Below, piece by piece: positions 52,662 through 61,988 of a DNA stretch of 64,000 nucleotides (position 1 is its first letter; every line of letters starts with the position of its first letter). The position numbers and the translations under genes are program-made. The notes under the pieces were generated by a model that saw only the letters and a list, made by a program, of their open reading frames with translations, did not search any database and was not told where the DNA came from. The DNA is from Magnetococcales bacterium DCbin4 (GTDB lineage: Bacteria > Pseudomonadota > Magnetococcia > Magnetococcales > UBA8363), in the NCBI GenBank assembly GCA_002753735.1, contig PEAN01000006.1:1-64000 (forward strand). The letters are read 5' to 3'.

Positions 52662-53840
52662 TCAGATTTCCCTTTCCCCCCCGGGATGGACCCTGTGGTA
52701 AGCTGCCATTAAACCTTGAAAATATCGTTCCCGTGAATAAACCCGGCGCACTTTTTCCCATCCTTTGCGCCCCAACCGGGCGGCATGTTCCGGCTCCTGC
52801 CACAATGAAGTGATCCGTTCAGCCAATGCCTCGCCATCGCCCATGGGAAACAACCATCCATTGTCGCCATCATCGATGATTTCCCCAAGCCCCCCCACAT
52901 CCGATGCCACGACCGGCTTGGCCTGGGCCATGGCCTCCAGGACCGTCATCGGAAAACCCTCAAACCACACGCTCGGCAGCACCACCATACGGGCCTGGCG
53001 TATGAATCCCACCAGTGATGCGGGTGTCATGTGTCCCAGAAAACGGACATTTTCCGGAACCTGCCTGACCAGGGGGGAATCCTTGTCGAAGCCCCCCGCC
53101 AGGTGAAATGGAACCCGGGGACACCGGCGGGCGGCATGAAGCAGCACTTCGATTCCTTTTTCCTTGCTGATTCGACCCACATACGCACAATAATCACCGC
53201 CACCAGCGGTTGGGGGCGGCGGATCGGCAGGGAGGTCAATGGCATTGGGGATCACACAGATACGTGCTGCATCAAAACCTTCTTCAATCAACCATTGCTT
53301 TTGAAACCCGGTCAAGGTTGCAAACAGATGGACATGTCTCTTGAAATATCCCAATCGGTCCGCAGCCATTCCCCGCAGGGCATAGCCCAGGCTCTTGGCC
53401 CACTGCCCCTCGCAATTGTGGATGAAACATTGGTGCGGCTGACCACCGCGACAACGGACACAAATGGCCCCCTGATGCAGATGCAGTCCGGTTGGGCACA
53501 CCAGACGATAATTATGTACCGTCATCACAACAGGAACGCCGTGCAGACCGCATTCGGGCAGAATGGCAGGGGAAATCAGGGGGAAGAGGTTGTGTATATG
53601 AACAATATCTGGTTGTTCCCATTCGAGAAAACGACGAAACTTCCTTCGGGAGAACGGGTTGTGGATACCACTGAAAAAAGCTCGGACCCGCCCGAAAGGG
53701 AGGTTTTGAATTTCCGCACTGCCACGCATGAAGGTCACCACTTCATGCCCCCCTTCCTCAAGAACCGCTTTTTGGAACGCAACGACCGTCTCTTCCCCGC
53801 TGGGCCGGCCGTAGGCATTATGGACCAGTGCAATTTTCAC
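52662..53840 (-). CDS. Glycosyltransferase family 4
   Basis: 392 aa GT-B enzyme. The N-terminal domain has NAYGRPSGEETVVAF and DIVHIHNLFPLISPAIL; a cysteine cluster CVRCRGGQPHQCFIHNC occurs in the middle. The C-terminal domain has YVGRISKEKGIEVLL and the EX7E motif in EGFPMTVLEAMAQAKPVVAS. Likely role in surface polysaccharide or LPS synthesis; donor and acceptor unknown. GTG start preceded by AGGTGA. It stands alone, not in a polysaccharide cluster. Confidence 0.92.
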   Translation of the reverse strand: MKIALVHNAYGRPSGEETVVAFQKAVLEEGGHEVVTFMRGSAEIQNLPFGRVRAFFSGIHNPFSRRKFRRFLEWEQPDIVHIHNLFPLISPAILPECGLHGVPVVMTVHNYRLVCPTGLHLHQGAICVRCRGGQPHQCFIHNCEGQWAKSLGYALRGMAADRLGYFKRHVHLFATLTGFQKQWLIEEGFDAARICVIPNAIDLPADPPPPTAGGGDYCAYVGRISKEKGIEVLLHAARRCPRVPFHLAGGFDKDSPLVRQVPENVRFLGHMTPASLVGFIRQARMVVLPSVWFEGFPMTVLEAMAQAKPVVASDVGGLGEIIDDGDNGWLFPMGDGEALAERITSLWQEPEHAARLGRKGWEKVRRVYSRERYFQGLMAAYHRVHPGGEREI

Positions 53841-53944
53841 GGCATCACCTGAATGGTTGTCACAGAGACTACAAGATCAAAGAATAAAGAGCGCCGGATG
53901 CCCATACTGATCGACTCCAAACGCATCATGCGTGGAGAACTCCT

Positions 53945-54790
53945 GTGAGTGGCAAAAAACGTGACCGTCTGGATCAACGGGTCTGGACTGAAGGGTTCGC
54001 CGATACCCTGGAATTGGCCCAACGGCTGATTATGGCGGGGACCATTCTTGTCGATGACCACCCGGTCACCAAGCCGGGAACGCTGGTCTCCCATCAGGCG
54101 CGGTTGCGCCACAGAACGAAACCTTCCCCCTGGGTCTCGCGAGGTGGCATCAAACTGGCCCATGCCATCGACACCTGGTCGATCTCCCTGGCGGACAAAA
54201 CCTGCCTCGACGTTGGCGCCTCAACCGGAGGATTCACCCAGGTATTGCTCCATCATGGGGCCAACAAGGTGATTGCCATGGATGTGGGTTACGGTCAACT
54301 CGACTGGAAACTGGTCTCCGACCCCAGAGTCGTCGTCATGGACCGTTTCAACATCCGTGACCTCCAACCCAGCGATCTCCCCGAGGGAGTCGATTTTATC
54401 GTGGTGGATGTCAGTTTCATTGCCCTCACCCGCATTCTTTCCCCCCTGCACACGGTGTTGAACACCGGGGGAGAAGGAATTCTCCTGGTCAAACCTCAGT
54501 TTGAACTCCCACCGCACAAAGTCGCCACCGGTGGCATCGTCCATGACGAACACGCCCGGCAACAGGCGGTGACCACCGTGACCGACCAATGCCACGCTTT
54601 GGGATTCAAGGTCATCGCCGTCACCCCCGCGCCCGTCACCGGAGCCAAGGGAAACCAGGAATATCTACTTTATTTCTCATTAACCAAAAATAATCAGGGG
54701 TCTGAGGGATTGCCCCCAGAACTTGATGCCCTTCGGGCACGAGAAACCCATCACCTTGGGGGCTTCGCCCCCAACCCCCCTGAGGAATGA
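53945..54790 (+). CDS. tlyA: TlyA-type rRNA 2'-O-methyltransferase, C-terminus overwritten by repeat DNA
   Basis: An N-terminal S4 RNA-binding domain (KKRDRLDQRVW, AQRLIMAGTILVDD, KPGTLV) and an FtsJ-like methyltransferase domain (CLDVGASTGGFTQVLLHHGA, MDVGYGQLDWKL, VVDVSFIAL, LLVKPQFEL) are typical of the TlyA family, which methylates 16S and/or 23S rRNA in other bacteria. The family normally ends shortly after QEYLLYFSL. Here the last 30 or so residues from GSEGLPPE onward are encoded by MITE-like DNA. GTG start with GGAGAA five bases upstream. Confidence 0.9.
   Translation: MSGKKRDRLDQRVWTEGFADTLELAQRLIMAGTILVDDHPVTKPGTLVSHQARLRHRTKPSPWVSRGGIKLAHAIDTWSISLADKTCLDVGASTGGFTQVLLHHGANKVIAMDVGYGQLDWKLVSDPRVVVMDRFNIRDLQPSDLPEGVDFIVVDVSFIALTRILSPLHTVLNTGGEGILLVKPQFELPPHKVATGGIVHDEHARQQAVTTVTDQCHALGFKVIAVTPAPVTGAKGNQEYLLYFSLTKNNQGSEGLPPELDALRARETHHLGGFAPNPPEE
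54681..54790. repeat. MITE-like fragment within the end of tlyA (copy F)
   Basis: Contains the family arm GGGGTCTGAGGGATTGCCCCCAG (given here split: GGGGTCTGAGGG, ATTGCCCCCAG), then two further hairpins, GCCCTTCGGGC and TTGGGGGCTTCGCCCCCAA. It lacks the opposite arm. It lies in frame in tlyA and supplies its stop codon; the full element E starts 20 bp later. Confidence 0.75.
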
Positions 54791-54809
54791 CGCTTTTGTT
54801 AAAATTCAA

Positions 54810-55073
54810 GTAACTATTCAGCACCCCATTTGCATTGAAATTATTGAGAAAAAAAAGAGGGCTTAAGGAATTGCCCCCAGGGTGTTGACTTTGTTTTTGA
54901 ATTTAAACAAAAAGGTTTCCATGCGATACCTTTGACATTATTTTTTAAGTCGAAAACAAAATCAAAAGCAAAAATTGGAGCTTTTGATTAAAAGTCAAAA
55001 CCCCGGGGGCAATTCCTTAAGCCCCTTTTTTTCTTTCAATAATTCCACTATGGAGGGGGTGCTGAATAGTTAC
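54810..55073. mobile_element. Full-length MITE (copy E), 264 bp, with terminal inverted repeats
   Basis: The ends are the perfect 18-bp inverted repeat GTAACTATTCAGCACCCC / GGGGTGCTGAATAGTTAC. The similarity continues inward for about 80 bp as an imperfect inverted repeat including the hairpins around GGAATTGCCCCCAGGG and CCCCGGGGGCAATTCC. The interior is AT-rich (shared with copy D) and has no open frame. No clear target duplication is visible at the borders. It lies between convergent tlyA and fabH. It is non-autonomous, and no matching transposase is in the window. Confidence 0.85.
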
Positions 55074-55114
55074 CAGCCCCCTTCTTTTCCTTGATCATCA
55101 GACCCGTCAACCCC

Positions 55115-56116
55115 CTACCACCGCAGCAACGCCGAAGCCCAGGTGAACCCCCCGCCGAAGGCATCCAGCAATACGATTTGGTTGGGCTGAATCCGACCAT
55201 CCCGCACCGCCTCATCCAGGGCCAAAGGAACGCTGGCCGCTGAAGTGTTGCCATGATGATCAACGGTGACAATCACCCTTTCCTCGGGAATACCAATCCG
55301 TTTGGCAGTCGCCTGCAAAATACGCTTGTTGGCCTGATGGGGAATGAGCCAGTCCACATTGTCCACCGTCATACCATTGGCCGCCAGTGCCTCTTCGGCG
55401 ACGGCCCCCATCGCTTTGACCGCCTGTTTGAATACTTCATTACCCTGCATGTCCACAAACCCCAGGGCCTCATGCCGGACATCAAAACCACGCGGCCGCC
55501 CTTTCGATATACCACCCGTCACATGCAACAATTCCACATGACTGCCATCGGCATGCATGTGGGTGGACAGAATGCCCCGGGATCCACCCTCCTCGACCGC
55601 ATCCAAAACCACCGCCCCCGCACCATCACCAAACAAAATGCAGGTGGTCCTGTCTTCCCAATCAAGAATACGGGTAAACGTCTCTGCCCCGACCACCAAC
55701 ACCTTTTTAGACATCCCTGACCGAACAAACTGATCGGCAATACTCAGAGCATAGATGAAACCGGTACATACTGCCTGGATGTCAAATGCAGGTGCCTTGG
55801 CATTATGGGCACCGATCTTGTGCTGAACGATGGCCGCTGTCGCCGGAAACACCAGATCGGGCGTAGATGTGGCACAAATGATCAAATCCAGATCTTCCGG
55901 GGCACAACCCGCCGCCTCAAGCGCCCGCCGACCCGCATGGGTCGCAAGATCAGAGGTCATCTCCTCCTCGGCGGCGATATGGCGTTCAAGAATGCCGGTC
56001 CGGCTGGAAATCCATTCGCTGGTTGTATCTACGATTTTTGCCAATTCTTCATTGGTCATCCGTTTTTCCGGCAGGTAGGAACCTGTGCCAATGATCCTGG
56101 CCCGCGGTGCGTTCAT
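55115..56116 (-). CDS. fabH: 3-oxoacyl-[ACP] synthase III (KAS III)
   Basis: Starts fatty-acid synthesis by condensing acetyl-CoA with malonyl-ACP. The triad is Cys in IQAVCTGFIYAL, His in LIPHQANKRI and Asn in DHHGNTSAAS; the C-terminal segment is LLDAFGGGFTWAS. 333 aa is typical. ATG preceded by AAGGGG, overlapping the plsX stop by four bases (ATGA). In E. coli fabD follows here; in this window a MITE and tlyA follow instead. Confidence 0.97.
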   Translation of the reverse strand: MNAPRARIIGTGSYLPEKRMTNEELAKIVDTTSEWISSRTGILERHIAAEEEMTSDLATHAGRRALEAAGCAPEDLDLIICATSTPDLVFPATAAIVQHKIGAHNAKAPAFDIQAVCTGFIYALSIADQFVRSGMSKKVLVVGAETFTRILDWEDRTTCILFGDGAGAVVLDAVEEGGSRGILSTHMHADGSHVELLHVTGGISKGRPRGFDVRHEALGFVDMQGNEVFKQAVKAMGAVAEEALAANGMTVDNVDWLIPHQANKRILQATAKRIGIPEERVIVTVDHHGNTSAASVPLALDEAVRDGRIQPNQIVLLDAFGGGFTWASALLRW

Positions 56117-57135
56117 TCCATCCCCTTTCCATTATTGTGTATGGCGATGTGCGTTTTGATCGTCTGGTTGACCTTGTTGATCGTCAAATCCCGGGCCACC
56201 CGTATCGCCTGACCATAAGCATAACCATCCGCCGATCCATGACTCTTGACGACGACCCCATCCAAACCCAGAAGCATCGCCCCGTTATATTTGCGAGGGT
56301 CAAGCCTTTGTTTGAACCGGTTCAGCGATGGCCGCACCAACAGGTAGCCGATCCGGGACCAAACCGAGTGGTTCATGCTCTCCTTGAGAAAATGGGAGAT
56401 CATCCTGACCACCCCTTCACTCGATTTTAAACTGATATTTCCAACAAAACCATCACAAACAACGACATCAATATGGCCTTCATAAATATCGGTTCCTTCG
56501 ACATTACCGACAAAACGATCACCCAACGCCCTGCGAATCAGTTCCGCCGCCTCCTTGACCACCCCTGTCCCCTTGACATCCTCTTCACCGACATTCAAAA
56601 GACCGATTTTAGGCTGCTGCAAATGGAGGACCTGAGTCGCATAGATTTGCCCCATGATGGCGAACTGGCAAAGATTCCTGGCACTACATTCGACATTGGC
56701 ACCCAGATCGAGCATCATGGTTTTTCCCGTTTTGGAGGGAACCAGTGTTGCGATCGCAGGCCGGTCGATCCCCGGCAACATGCGCAGGACAAACCGCGAC
56801 GTTGCCATCAGTGCGCCGGTATTGCCTGCGGAAACCAAAGCATCCGCCGCGCCCGATTTGACCAGATCCACCCCGATCCGCATGGAAGAATTTTTCTTGA
56901 ACCGCAGCGCCTGAGCCGGTTCCTCTCCCATGCCCACCACTTCCGCCGCAGGCTGAATCTGAAAAAGTTCCCGGCTGGCTTGCGCCTTTTCCAACTCCGC
57001 CAGAATCACCTCTTCCCGACCGACAAGGATGAAGCGGGTATCCGGGAATTCCAAAGCCGCCTGGACCGCCCCTTCGATGACAGACGCCGGGGCATGATCG
57101 CCTCCCATGGCATCCAGAGCAATTCGAATATCCAC
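56113..57135 (-). CDS. plsX: Phosphate acyltransferase PlsX
   Basis: Peripheral membrane enzyme making acyl-phosphate from acyl-ACP for phospholipid synthesis. RIALDAMGGDHAPASVIEGA, SAGNTGALMATSRFVL, DLGANVECSARNLCQFA and VCDGFVGNISLKSSEGV are family motifs. 340 aa; GTG start at 57135. Sits between rpmF and fabH as in many bacteria. Confidence 0.97.
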   Translation of the reverse strand: MDIRIALDAMGGDHAPASVIEGAVQAALEFPDTRFILVGREEVILAELEKAQASRELFQIQPAAEVVGMGEEPAQALRFKKNSSMRIGVDLVKSGAADALVSAGNTGALMATSRFVLRMLPGIDRPAIATLVPSKTGKTMMLDLGANVECSARNLCQFAIMGQIYATQVLHLQQPKIGLLNVGEEDVKGTGVVKEAAELIRRALGDRFVGNVEGTDIYEGHIDVVVCDGFVGNISLKSSEGVVRMISHFLKESMNHSVWSRIGYLLVRPSLNRFKQRLDPRKYNGAMLLGLDGVVVKSHGSADGYAYGQAIRVARDLTINKVNQTIKTHIAIHNNGKGME

Positions 57136-57164
57136 CTAATGGTAATCCCGGTACCTGCTCAAGT

Positions 57165-57347
57165 TCAATCGACGCTCACGCTCACCACTTCCCGACCCGC
57201 ATACCAGCCGCATTTGGGGCAAACACGATGGGGCACCATCGGTTCCTGACAGTTGGAGCATACCGAAAGACTCGGAGGTTTGATCGCATTATGCGCCCGG
57301 CGGGCACCACGACGGGAAGAGGAAATTCGTTTCTTGGGTACAGCCAT
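57165..57347 (-). CDS. rpmF: 50S ribosomal protein L32
   Basis: 60 aa. Begins MAVPKKRISSSRRGARRAHN and carries a zinc ribbon with two CxxC pairs (CSNC, CPKC), so it is the zinc-binding form. AAGGAG lies seven bases before the ATG. The classical neighbour of yceD and plsX. Confidence 0.97.
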   Translation of the reverse strand: MAVPKKRISSSRRGARRAHNAIKPPSLSVCSNCQEPMVPHRVCPKCGWYAGREVVSVSVD

Positions 57348-57403
57348 GTTCGACTCCTTCTAAGATTTGAAATACCAGGAATATCCTGGTGCAATGAACT
57401 GAT

Positions 57404-57946
57404 TCACCCTGCATTTTTCCGGGAAAGATCCAGTTCCTTCAATTTGGAAAAAGGACCTTCACGGATACCGCCTTCACACTGGCAATCATCAAGATTGCGA
57501 TTGATCCCACACTGCGGACACAATCCCCGACAGTCGTCCGAACAGACCGGAATCATGGGGAGATCGAGCAAAATTTCCTCCTGGACCAGATCTCCGATGG
57601 CCAATTCGCCGCTGACCAGGCAGGTCAGATCGTCATCCATTTCCCTGGTCTTCTGGTCTTGAAAAGGATCGGACCCGACACAAAACAACCGATTGATCAC
57701 GCTTTTCTGTTCACGTTGAAACGGCTCGAGACAACGGGAACATTCATGGTGCATCCACCAGGTCAGAGTACCTGACACACACCATTGATCCCGGGAACGG
57801 GTAATCATGACATCGACCATGACCGGACGGGATGGAGCCAGATTATCCTTGAGCAATGGCAGATTGTCACTCGAAACTTCACCGGAAACATGTTTTTCCC
57901 GATGACTCTTCGCGTCCAACCCGATCACGAGTCCATCCAGGATCAT
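57404..57946 (-). CDS. yceD: YceD/DUF177 family protein
   Basis: 180 aa. Cysteine pairs CSRCLEPF and, near the C-terminus, CSDDCRGLCPQCGINRN mark the DUF177 family, whose members are linked to 23S rRNA accumulation or ribosome assembly and nearly always sit next to rpmF. ATG at 57946 follows GGGAGTGGGG; the upstream extension to 58033 runs into DUF2065 and is not favoured. Confidence 0.9.
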   Translation of the reverse strand: MILDGLVIGLDAKSHREKHVSGEVSSDNLPLLKDNLAPSRPVMVDVMITRSRDQWCVSGTLTWWMHHECSRCLEPFQREQKSVINRLFCVGSDPFQDQKTREMDDDLTCLVSGELAIGDLVQEEILLDLPMIPVCSDDCRGLCPQCGINRNLDDCQCEGGIREGPFSKLKELDLSRKNAG

Positions 57947-58007
57947 CCCCACTCCCTGTTCCTTCACCAAAACACCCCCCACCTTCTCCCCGCACCCGGC
58001 AGAGGAT

Positions 58008-58193
58008 TCAGGAACGTACCATGTACACCACACCCAATCCCACCGCCATCAACACCAAACCGGTCCGCCGCAATGATTCGTCGGAAAGTTCCGCCACGTT
58101 CATGATCCAGTGGCGCATTTTATCCGGGGCGATGAAGTAGGGTATCCCTTCCATGATCATCATCAAACCCACTGCGGTAATCAAATCGTTCAA
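58008..58193 (-). CDS. DUF2065 (YjeT-like) membrane protein
   Basis: 61 aa with two membrane helices. LNDLITAVGLMMIMEGIPYF, APDKMRHWI and SLRRTGLVLMAVGLGVVY match the DUF2065 family, small membrane proteins of unknown function usually found next to hflC, as here. The start is probably TTG at 58193, 13 bp behind the hflC stop; GTG at about 58217, overlapping hflC, is possible. Confidence 0.85.
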   Translation of the reverse strand: MNDLITAVGLMMIMEGIPYFIAPDKMRHWIMNVAELSDESLRRTGLVLMAVGLGVVYMVRS

Positions 58194-58206
58194 GGATTTA
58201 TTCCGT

Positions 58207-59079
58207 TCAAGGTGTACCACCGTCCCGGTCTTCCTGGAGAAAGCGGTAAAAACCGGAGGGTTGTACCAGCAAAGTGGTATCCTCTGCAAAGGCTTTTTGA
58301 TAGGCTTCCAAGGTTCGTTTAAATTCGTAGAACCGAGAATTCTTCTTGTAGGCTTCGGCATAGATGCTCGCCGCTTCCGCGTCGCCCGCACCACGGATCT
58401 TCTCGGACGTTTTGAAGGCTTCCGCCAACAGGATCTCCTTGTCCTTGTCGGCGGAGGAGCGAATCTTGACCGCCTCTTCCTCCCCCTCGGCACGATACTG
58501 TTTGGCCTGCCGTTCCCGTTCCGTCTGCATCCGCTTGAATACCGCCTTGGAATTTTCGGCGGGAAGGTCGGTTCTCTTGATACGAACATCCAATACTTCA
58601 ATACCATATTTCGACGATTGCAGATTGGCCTGGGTACGAATACGTGCCATGAGATCTTCCCGGGCACCGGCAACGATTTCCATCATGGTGAACTGACCCA
58701 ATACCTCACGCAGATTGGAATAGATGATATCGTTGATGCGGGAGGCGGCACCGATTTCATTACGGACCGTCTGGTAGAATTTCAAGGTATCAACGATCCG
58801 CCAACGGGAATAACTGTCCACCTTGAGGTTTTTCTTGTCCGCGGAAAGGATTTCCTGCGGCTCCTGATCGAAAACAAGCAATCTTTTCTCAAAGCTGTAG
58901 ACATCCTGAAGGAAGGGAATCTTGAAATGGAGCCCCGGTTCGGAAACCGAGCGCACCGGTTTGCCCAATTGCAGGATCAATACCTGCTGCACCTGATGCA
59001 CCATGAAGACGGATTGGGACAACAGGATGATTCCACCCACGATCAGGAAGGTCATACCCGTATGAAATTTTTTGTTCAT
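58207..59079 (-). CDS. hflC: FtsH protease modulator HflC
   Basis: Membrane-anchored SPFH-domain protein: one N-terminal helix (FLIVGGIILLSQSVFMV), then the band-7 domain (ILQLGKPVRSVSEPGLHFKIPF) and a long C-terminal helix rich in Arg/Glu/Ala. Forms the periplasmic cage with HflK around FtsH. ATG at 59079 overlaps the hflK stop (TGATG). About 290 aa, typical. Confidence 0.95.
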   Translation of the reverse strand: MNKKFHTGMTFLIVGGIILLSQSVFMVHQVQQVLILQLGKPVRSVSEPGLHFKIPFLQDVYSFEKRLLVFDQEPQEILSADKKNLKVDSYSRWRIVDTLKFYQTVRNEIGAASRINDIIYSNLREVLGQFTMMEIVAGAREDLMARIRTQANLQSSKYGIEVLDVRIKRTDLPAENSKAVFKRMQTERERQAKQYRAEGEEEAVKIRSSADKDKEILLAEAFKTSEKIRGAGDAEAASIYAEAYKKNSRFYEFKRTLEAYQKAFAEDTTLLVQPSGFYRFLQEDRDGGTP

Positions 59080-60161
59080 CACTTGGCTCCCTGGGGTTGA
59101 ATCGGATTGCCCGCGGAAGGATTGCCCGCCAAGGGGAGGAATGGAAGGACCCCCCGCGCCGCATCGGGATGCAGGATCACCTTTTTGGTTTTGCCCAGGA
59201 TCTCCTCCATGGTTTCCAGGTACAAGCGGGTTCTCGTGATCTCCGGAGCCTTTTCATACTCGTCCACCAAAGCCAGAAACCGGTTGACCTCGCCCTTGGC
59301 CCGGGCGATCTTGGTTGCCTTGTAGCCTTCGGCCTGTTGAATTTCCTGGGCTGCCTGCCCTTTGGCCCGGGGAATGATATCGTTTTTGTACCCTTGGGCC
59401 TCGTTGATGGAGCGTTCCCGGTCCTCGCGGGCACTGGCGACATCCTTGAAGGCGTGGATCACTTCCTGCGGGGGTGCCACCTGTTGGAGTTGGACGTTGA
59501 CGACAATGATGCCACTCTTGTAACTGTCGAGGATTTCCTGCATGGTCACCCGGGTGTTGGTCTGGATTTTTTCCTTGCCCGTGGTCAGCGCGGTATCGAT
59601 ATCATTGCGCCCGATGACCTGGCGAATGGCCGATTCAGCGGCATTGCGCACCACATTGTGGGGATCGTCGCTCGGATTGCGGACATTGAAGAGGAAATTG
59701 GCCGCCCCCCCTTCCTGGATGCGGTATTGGACCGACAGATCAATGTCGATGATGTTTTCATCTCCGGTCAACATCAACGATTCCGCCGAAACATCGGAAT
59801 TGGCGCGGCCGCGGCTGCGATAGCCGATTTCGATTCTTTGGATCTGGGTGACCTGCGGGGTGTAGACCGTTTCAATGGGATACGGCAGGTGAAAATGGGG
59901 ACCGGGATCGGTCGTTTCGACATAACGCCCGAAACGGACCACCACCCCTTGTTCATCAGGTCCGACGACATAGATCCCCGTCGCCATCCAAAGCAGGAAA
60001 GCGACCACTGCGATCACCGGCCAAAGCTGTCCACCCGGAATCCGGTCCATCAGCTTTTCCCTGGCAAGTCTGAAAATTTTTTCCAGGTCTGGAGGTTGGG
60101 GTGCGTTGGAACCCGATCCCCACGGACCCTGCTGTCCTCCTCCATTATTGTTCCATGCCAT
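59079..60161 (-). CDS. hflK: FtsH protease modulator HflK
   Basis: 360 aa. A Gly/Gln-rich start (AWNNNGGGQQGPWG), one membrane helix (LWPVIAVVAFLLWMATGIYV), then the band-7 domain (RFGRYVETTDPGPHFHLPYP) and long helices (RARGEVNRF-like, here ARAKGEVNRFLALVDEY). AAGGAG lies before the ATG. Operon with hflC and DUF2065. Confidence 0.95.
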   Translation of the reverse strand: MAWNNNGGGQQGPWGSGSNAPQPPDLEKIFRLAREKLMDRIPGGQLWPVIAVVAFLLWMATGIYVVGPDEQGVVVRFGRYVETTDPGPHFHLPYPIETVYTPQVTQIQRIEIGYRSRGRANSDVSAESLMLTGDENIIDIDLSVQYRIQEGGAANFLFNVRNPSDDPHNVVRNAAESAIRQVIGRNDIDTALTTGKEKIQTNTRVTMQEILDSYKSGIIVVNVQLQQVAPPQEVIHAFKDVASAREDRERSINEAQGYKNDIIPRAKGQAAQEIQQAEGYKATKIARAKGEVNRFLALVDEYEKAPEITRTRLYLETMEEILGKTKKVILHPDAARGVLPFLPLAGNPSAGNPIQPQGAK

Positions 60162-60271
60162 GATTCAACTCCTTGAAGTGCTGCCCGGTTTGTCTCCCGA
60201 GAGGACCCGAACCGGGAAACATCCACAAAAAATCCACTGAAATGCCTATGGATATTCTCATTTCCCACGGG

Positions 60272-60991
60272 TCAAGTAAAGGCACTATCCAGCGTGACCA
60301 ATCCCGCCATGGCGGCGATGGCGGCAGTTTCGGTGCGCAAAATACGGTATCCCAGGGACACCGCCATCGCCCCCCGATCCAACATCAACTGCCGTTCCCG
60401 GTCGGTCCATCCCCCCTCGGGACCCGACAGGATGGCCAAAGGTTGGTCGTGGCAACGCCGGTACCAGCTGGCCAGCGGGATTCCGGATTCAAGGATGTCC
60501 AGGAACGCCCGTTGTTCCACAACCGGATCCGCGAAAAACTGTTCCAAAGAGCGCGCCGGATGGAGTACGGGAATGATGGCCCGGCGGCATTGCCGGGCCG
60601 CCTTCAGCACGAAACGATCCCAGGCAGCGGTTTTGTCCTGTCCATGACGAACCCCACCAACGGCTGAAGACCGCTCCGAAATCAGGGGAAGGATCTCGGT
60701 TGCCCCCAGCTCAACCCCTTTTTGCAAAATCAGCAGCATTCGTTCCCGGTCGGGGATCACTGGACACAACCGCCTGGGCCGGGCAGGTTCGATGCCCGGC
60801 GGCAAGGGTTCGAAGACCACCGCCTCCCGGAGACCGGACAACAGACGGGCGCGAAAATAGCGCCCTTCCGGATCCACCACGGTCAGAATCTCCCCGGGGC
60901 GGGCCTGCCAACGGTCGAGCGCCTCCGCCATCCCCATGGCCAACGCAACCACCTGTCCCAGACCCGGAGGAGAATGCAAAAGGCGGATCAC
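60272..60991 (-). CDS. rsmE: 16S rRNA (uracil1498-N3)-methyltransferase RsmE
   Basis: SPOUT-fold methyltransferase with an N-terminal PUA-like domain. Motifs KGVELGATEILPLISERS, LSGPEGGWTDRERQLM and SLGYRILRTETAAIAAM form the knotted SAM site. 239 aa. GTG start overlapping the trmJ stop by four bases. Confidence 0.95.
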   Translation of the reverse strand: MIRLLHSPPGLGQVVALAMGMAEALDRWQARPGEILTVVDPEGRYFRARLLSGLREAVVFEPLPPGIEPARPRRLCPVIPDRERMLLILQKGVELGATEILPLISERSSAVGGVRHGQDKTAAWDRFVLKAARQCRRAIIPVLHPARSLEQFFADPVVEQRAFLDILESGIPLASWYRRCHDQPLAILSGPEGGWTDRERQLMLDRGAMAVSLGYRILRTETAAIAAMAGLVTLDSAFT

Positions 60992-61740
60992 GATTTGATC
61001 CGACCCCTCGATGCAATGGCCTCATGGAGGATCCCCCGCAGAATGGAAACCTCCCTGCGGTCGAGTGCCGCCCGGTGCAACAAAGCCTTGAGGCTGCCCA
61101 TCAGGTGCCGGCCATGGCCCGGTTTGATGAAATCGATCTGCCGCAACACCTCCTCCAGATGGATGAACAACCGGTTCATCTGATCGGCAGTGGCCAGAGT
61201 TCGATGCACCACTGGAACCAGACCTGCCGCCTGATCGGTCTTGGTCGCCAGCATGAGTTCATAGGCGATGACCATGACGGCATGCGACAGATTGAGTGAG
61301 CCATAGGGACCCGTGGTGGGAATGTTGCACACCACGTCGGCCCGATCCACATCCACCGTATGCAGACCCGTGCGCTCGGTACCAAACACAATCCCCCCCC
61401 GGGCCGTTCCCTCTTCCGCAAGTTCCACCCACCGGGCCGCCAACTGCCTGGGGGTCAGGACCGTCTGCCGCTGCCCCCGGGAACGATTGGTCGTCGCCGC
61501 GAGAAAATTCAAATCACCCACCGCTTCATCCATGCTGGCAAAAACTCGGGCACCCATCAAGATTTCCTGACCACTGGCCGCGAATTGGTCCGCTTCGGGA
61601 TGGGGAAACCGTTCCGGTGCCACCAGGCGCAATTCCGTCAATCCCATGTTGGCCATGACCCTTGCCGTCGCACCGATGTTTCCCGGATGACTGGTCCGGT
61701 CAAGGATGACCACCGGTTTTGCCTGTGACAAGGACGACAT
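60988..61740 (-). CDS. trmJ: tRNA (cytidine/uridine-2'-O-)-methyltransferase TrmJ
   Basis: SPOUT methyltransferase of the TrmH group, modifying position 32 of tRNA anticodon loops in E. coli. VILDRTSHPGNIGATARVMANMG (in part: SHPGNIGATARVMANMG), GIVFGTERTGL and NIPTTGPYGSLNLSHAV are diagnostic; a C-terminal dimerisation extension is present. ATG at 61740 (MSSLSQAKP) with GGGAGG upstream gives 250 aa. Coupled to rsmE. Confidence 0.94.
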   Translation of the reverse strand: MSSLSQAKPVVILDRTSHPGNIGATARVMANMGLTELRLVAPERFPHPEADQFAASGQEILMGARVFASMDEAVGDLNFLAATTNRSRGQRQTVLTPRQLAARWVELAEEGTARGGIVFGTERTGLHTVDVDRADVVCNIPTTGPYGSLNLSHAVMVIAYELMLATKTDQAAGLVPVVHRTLATADQMNRLFIHLEEVLRQIDFIKPGHGRHLMGSLKALLHRAALDRREVSILRGILHEAIASRGRIKS

Positions 61741-61988
61741 CGAATACGTGACCTCCCAGGGGATTTTTTTCATGATCGATTGCACGTTCCATGGACCTCT
61801 GCGCCGAAGAAAACGCTACGGGCGCCAACGAGAGACTTTGACCGAAATCCGGTTTGAATTCAATATTCCTTTCCACAAATGCAAAAGCAGTTCAAGATGG
61901 TGTGGGGCATGGTGGGGATTCATGGATCTTCTGACTTGGCCCAGGGGATGGAACAAAAAGTTGAAAACATTATGATCAGGTCAGGTTC

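Noticed and set aside
61772-61975. Small plus-strand frame (about 67 codons) upstream of the SUMF1-like gene, with an Arg-rich PilZ-like start (RRRKRYGRQRE)
   Set aside because: AGGGG precedes its ATG, but the sequence after the first 25 residues does not continue as PilZ and no other support exists.
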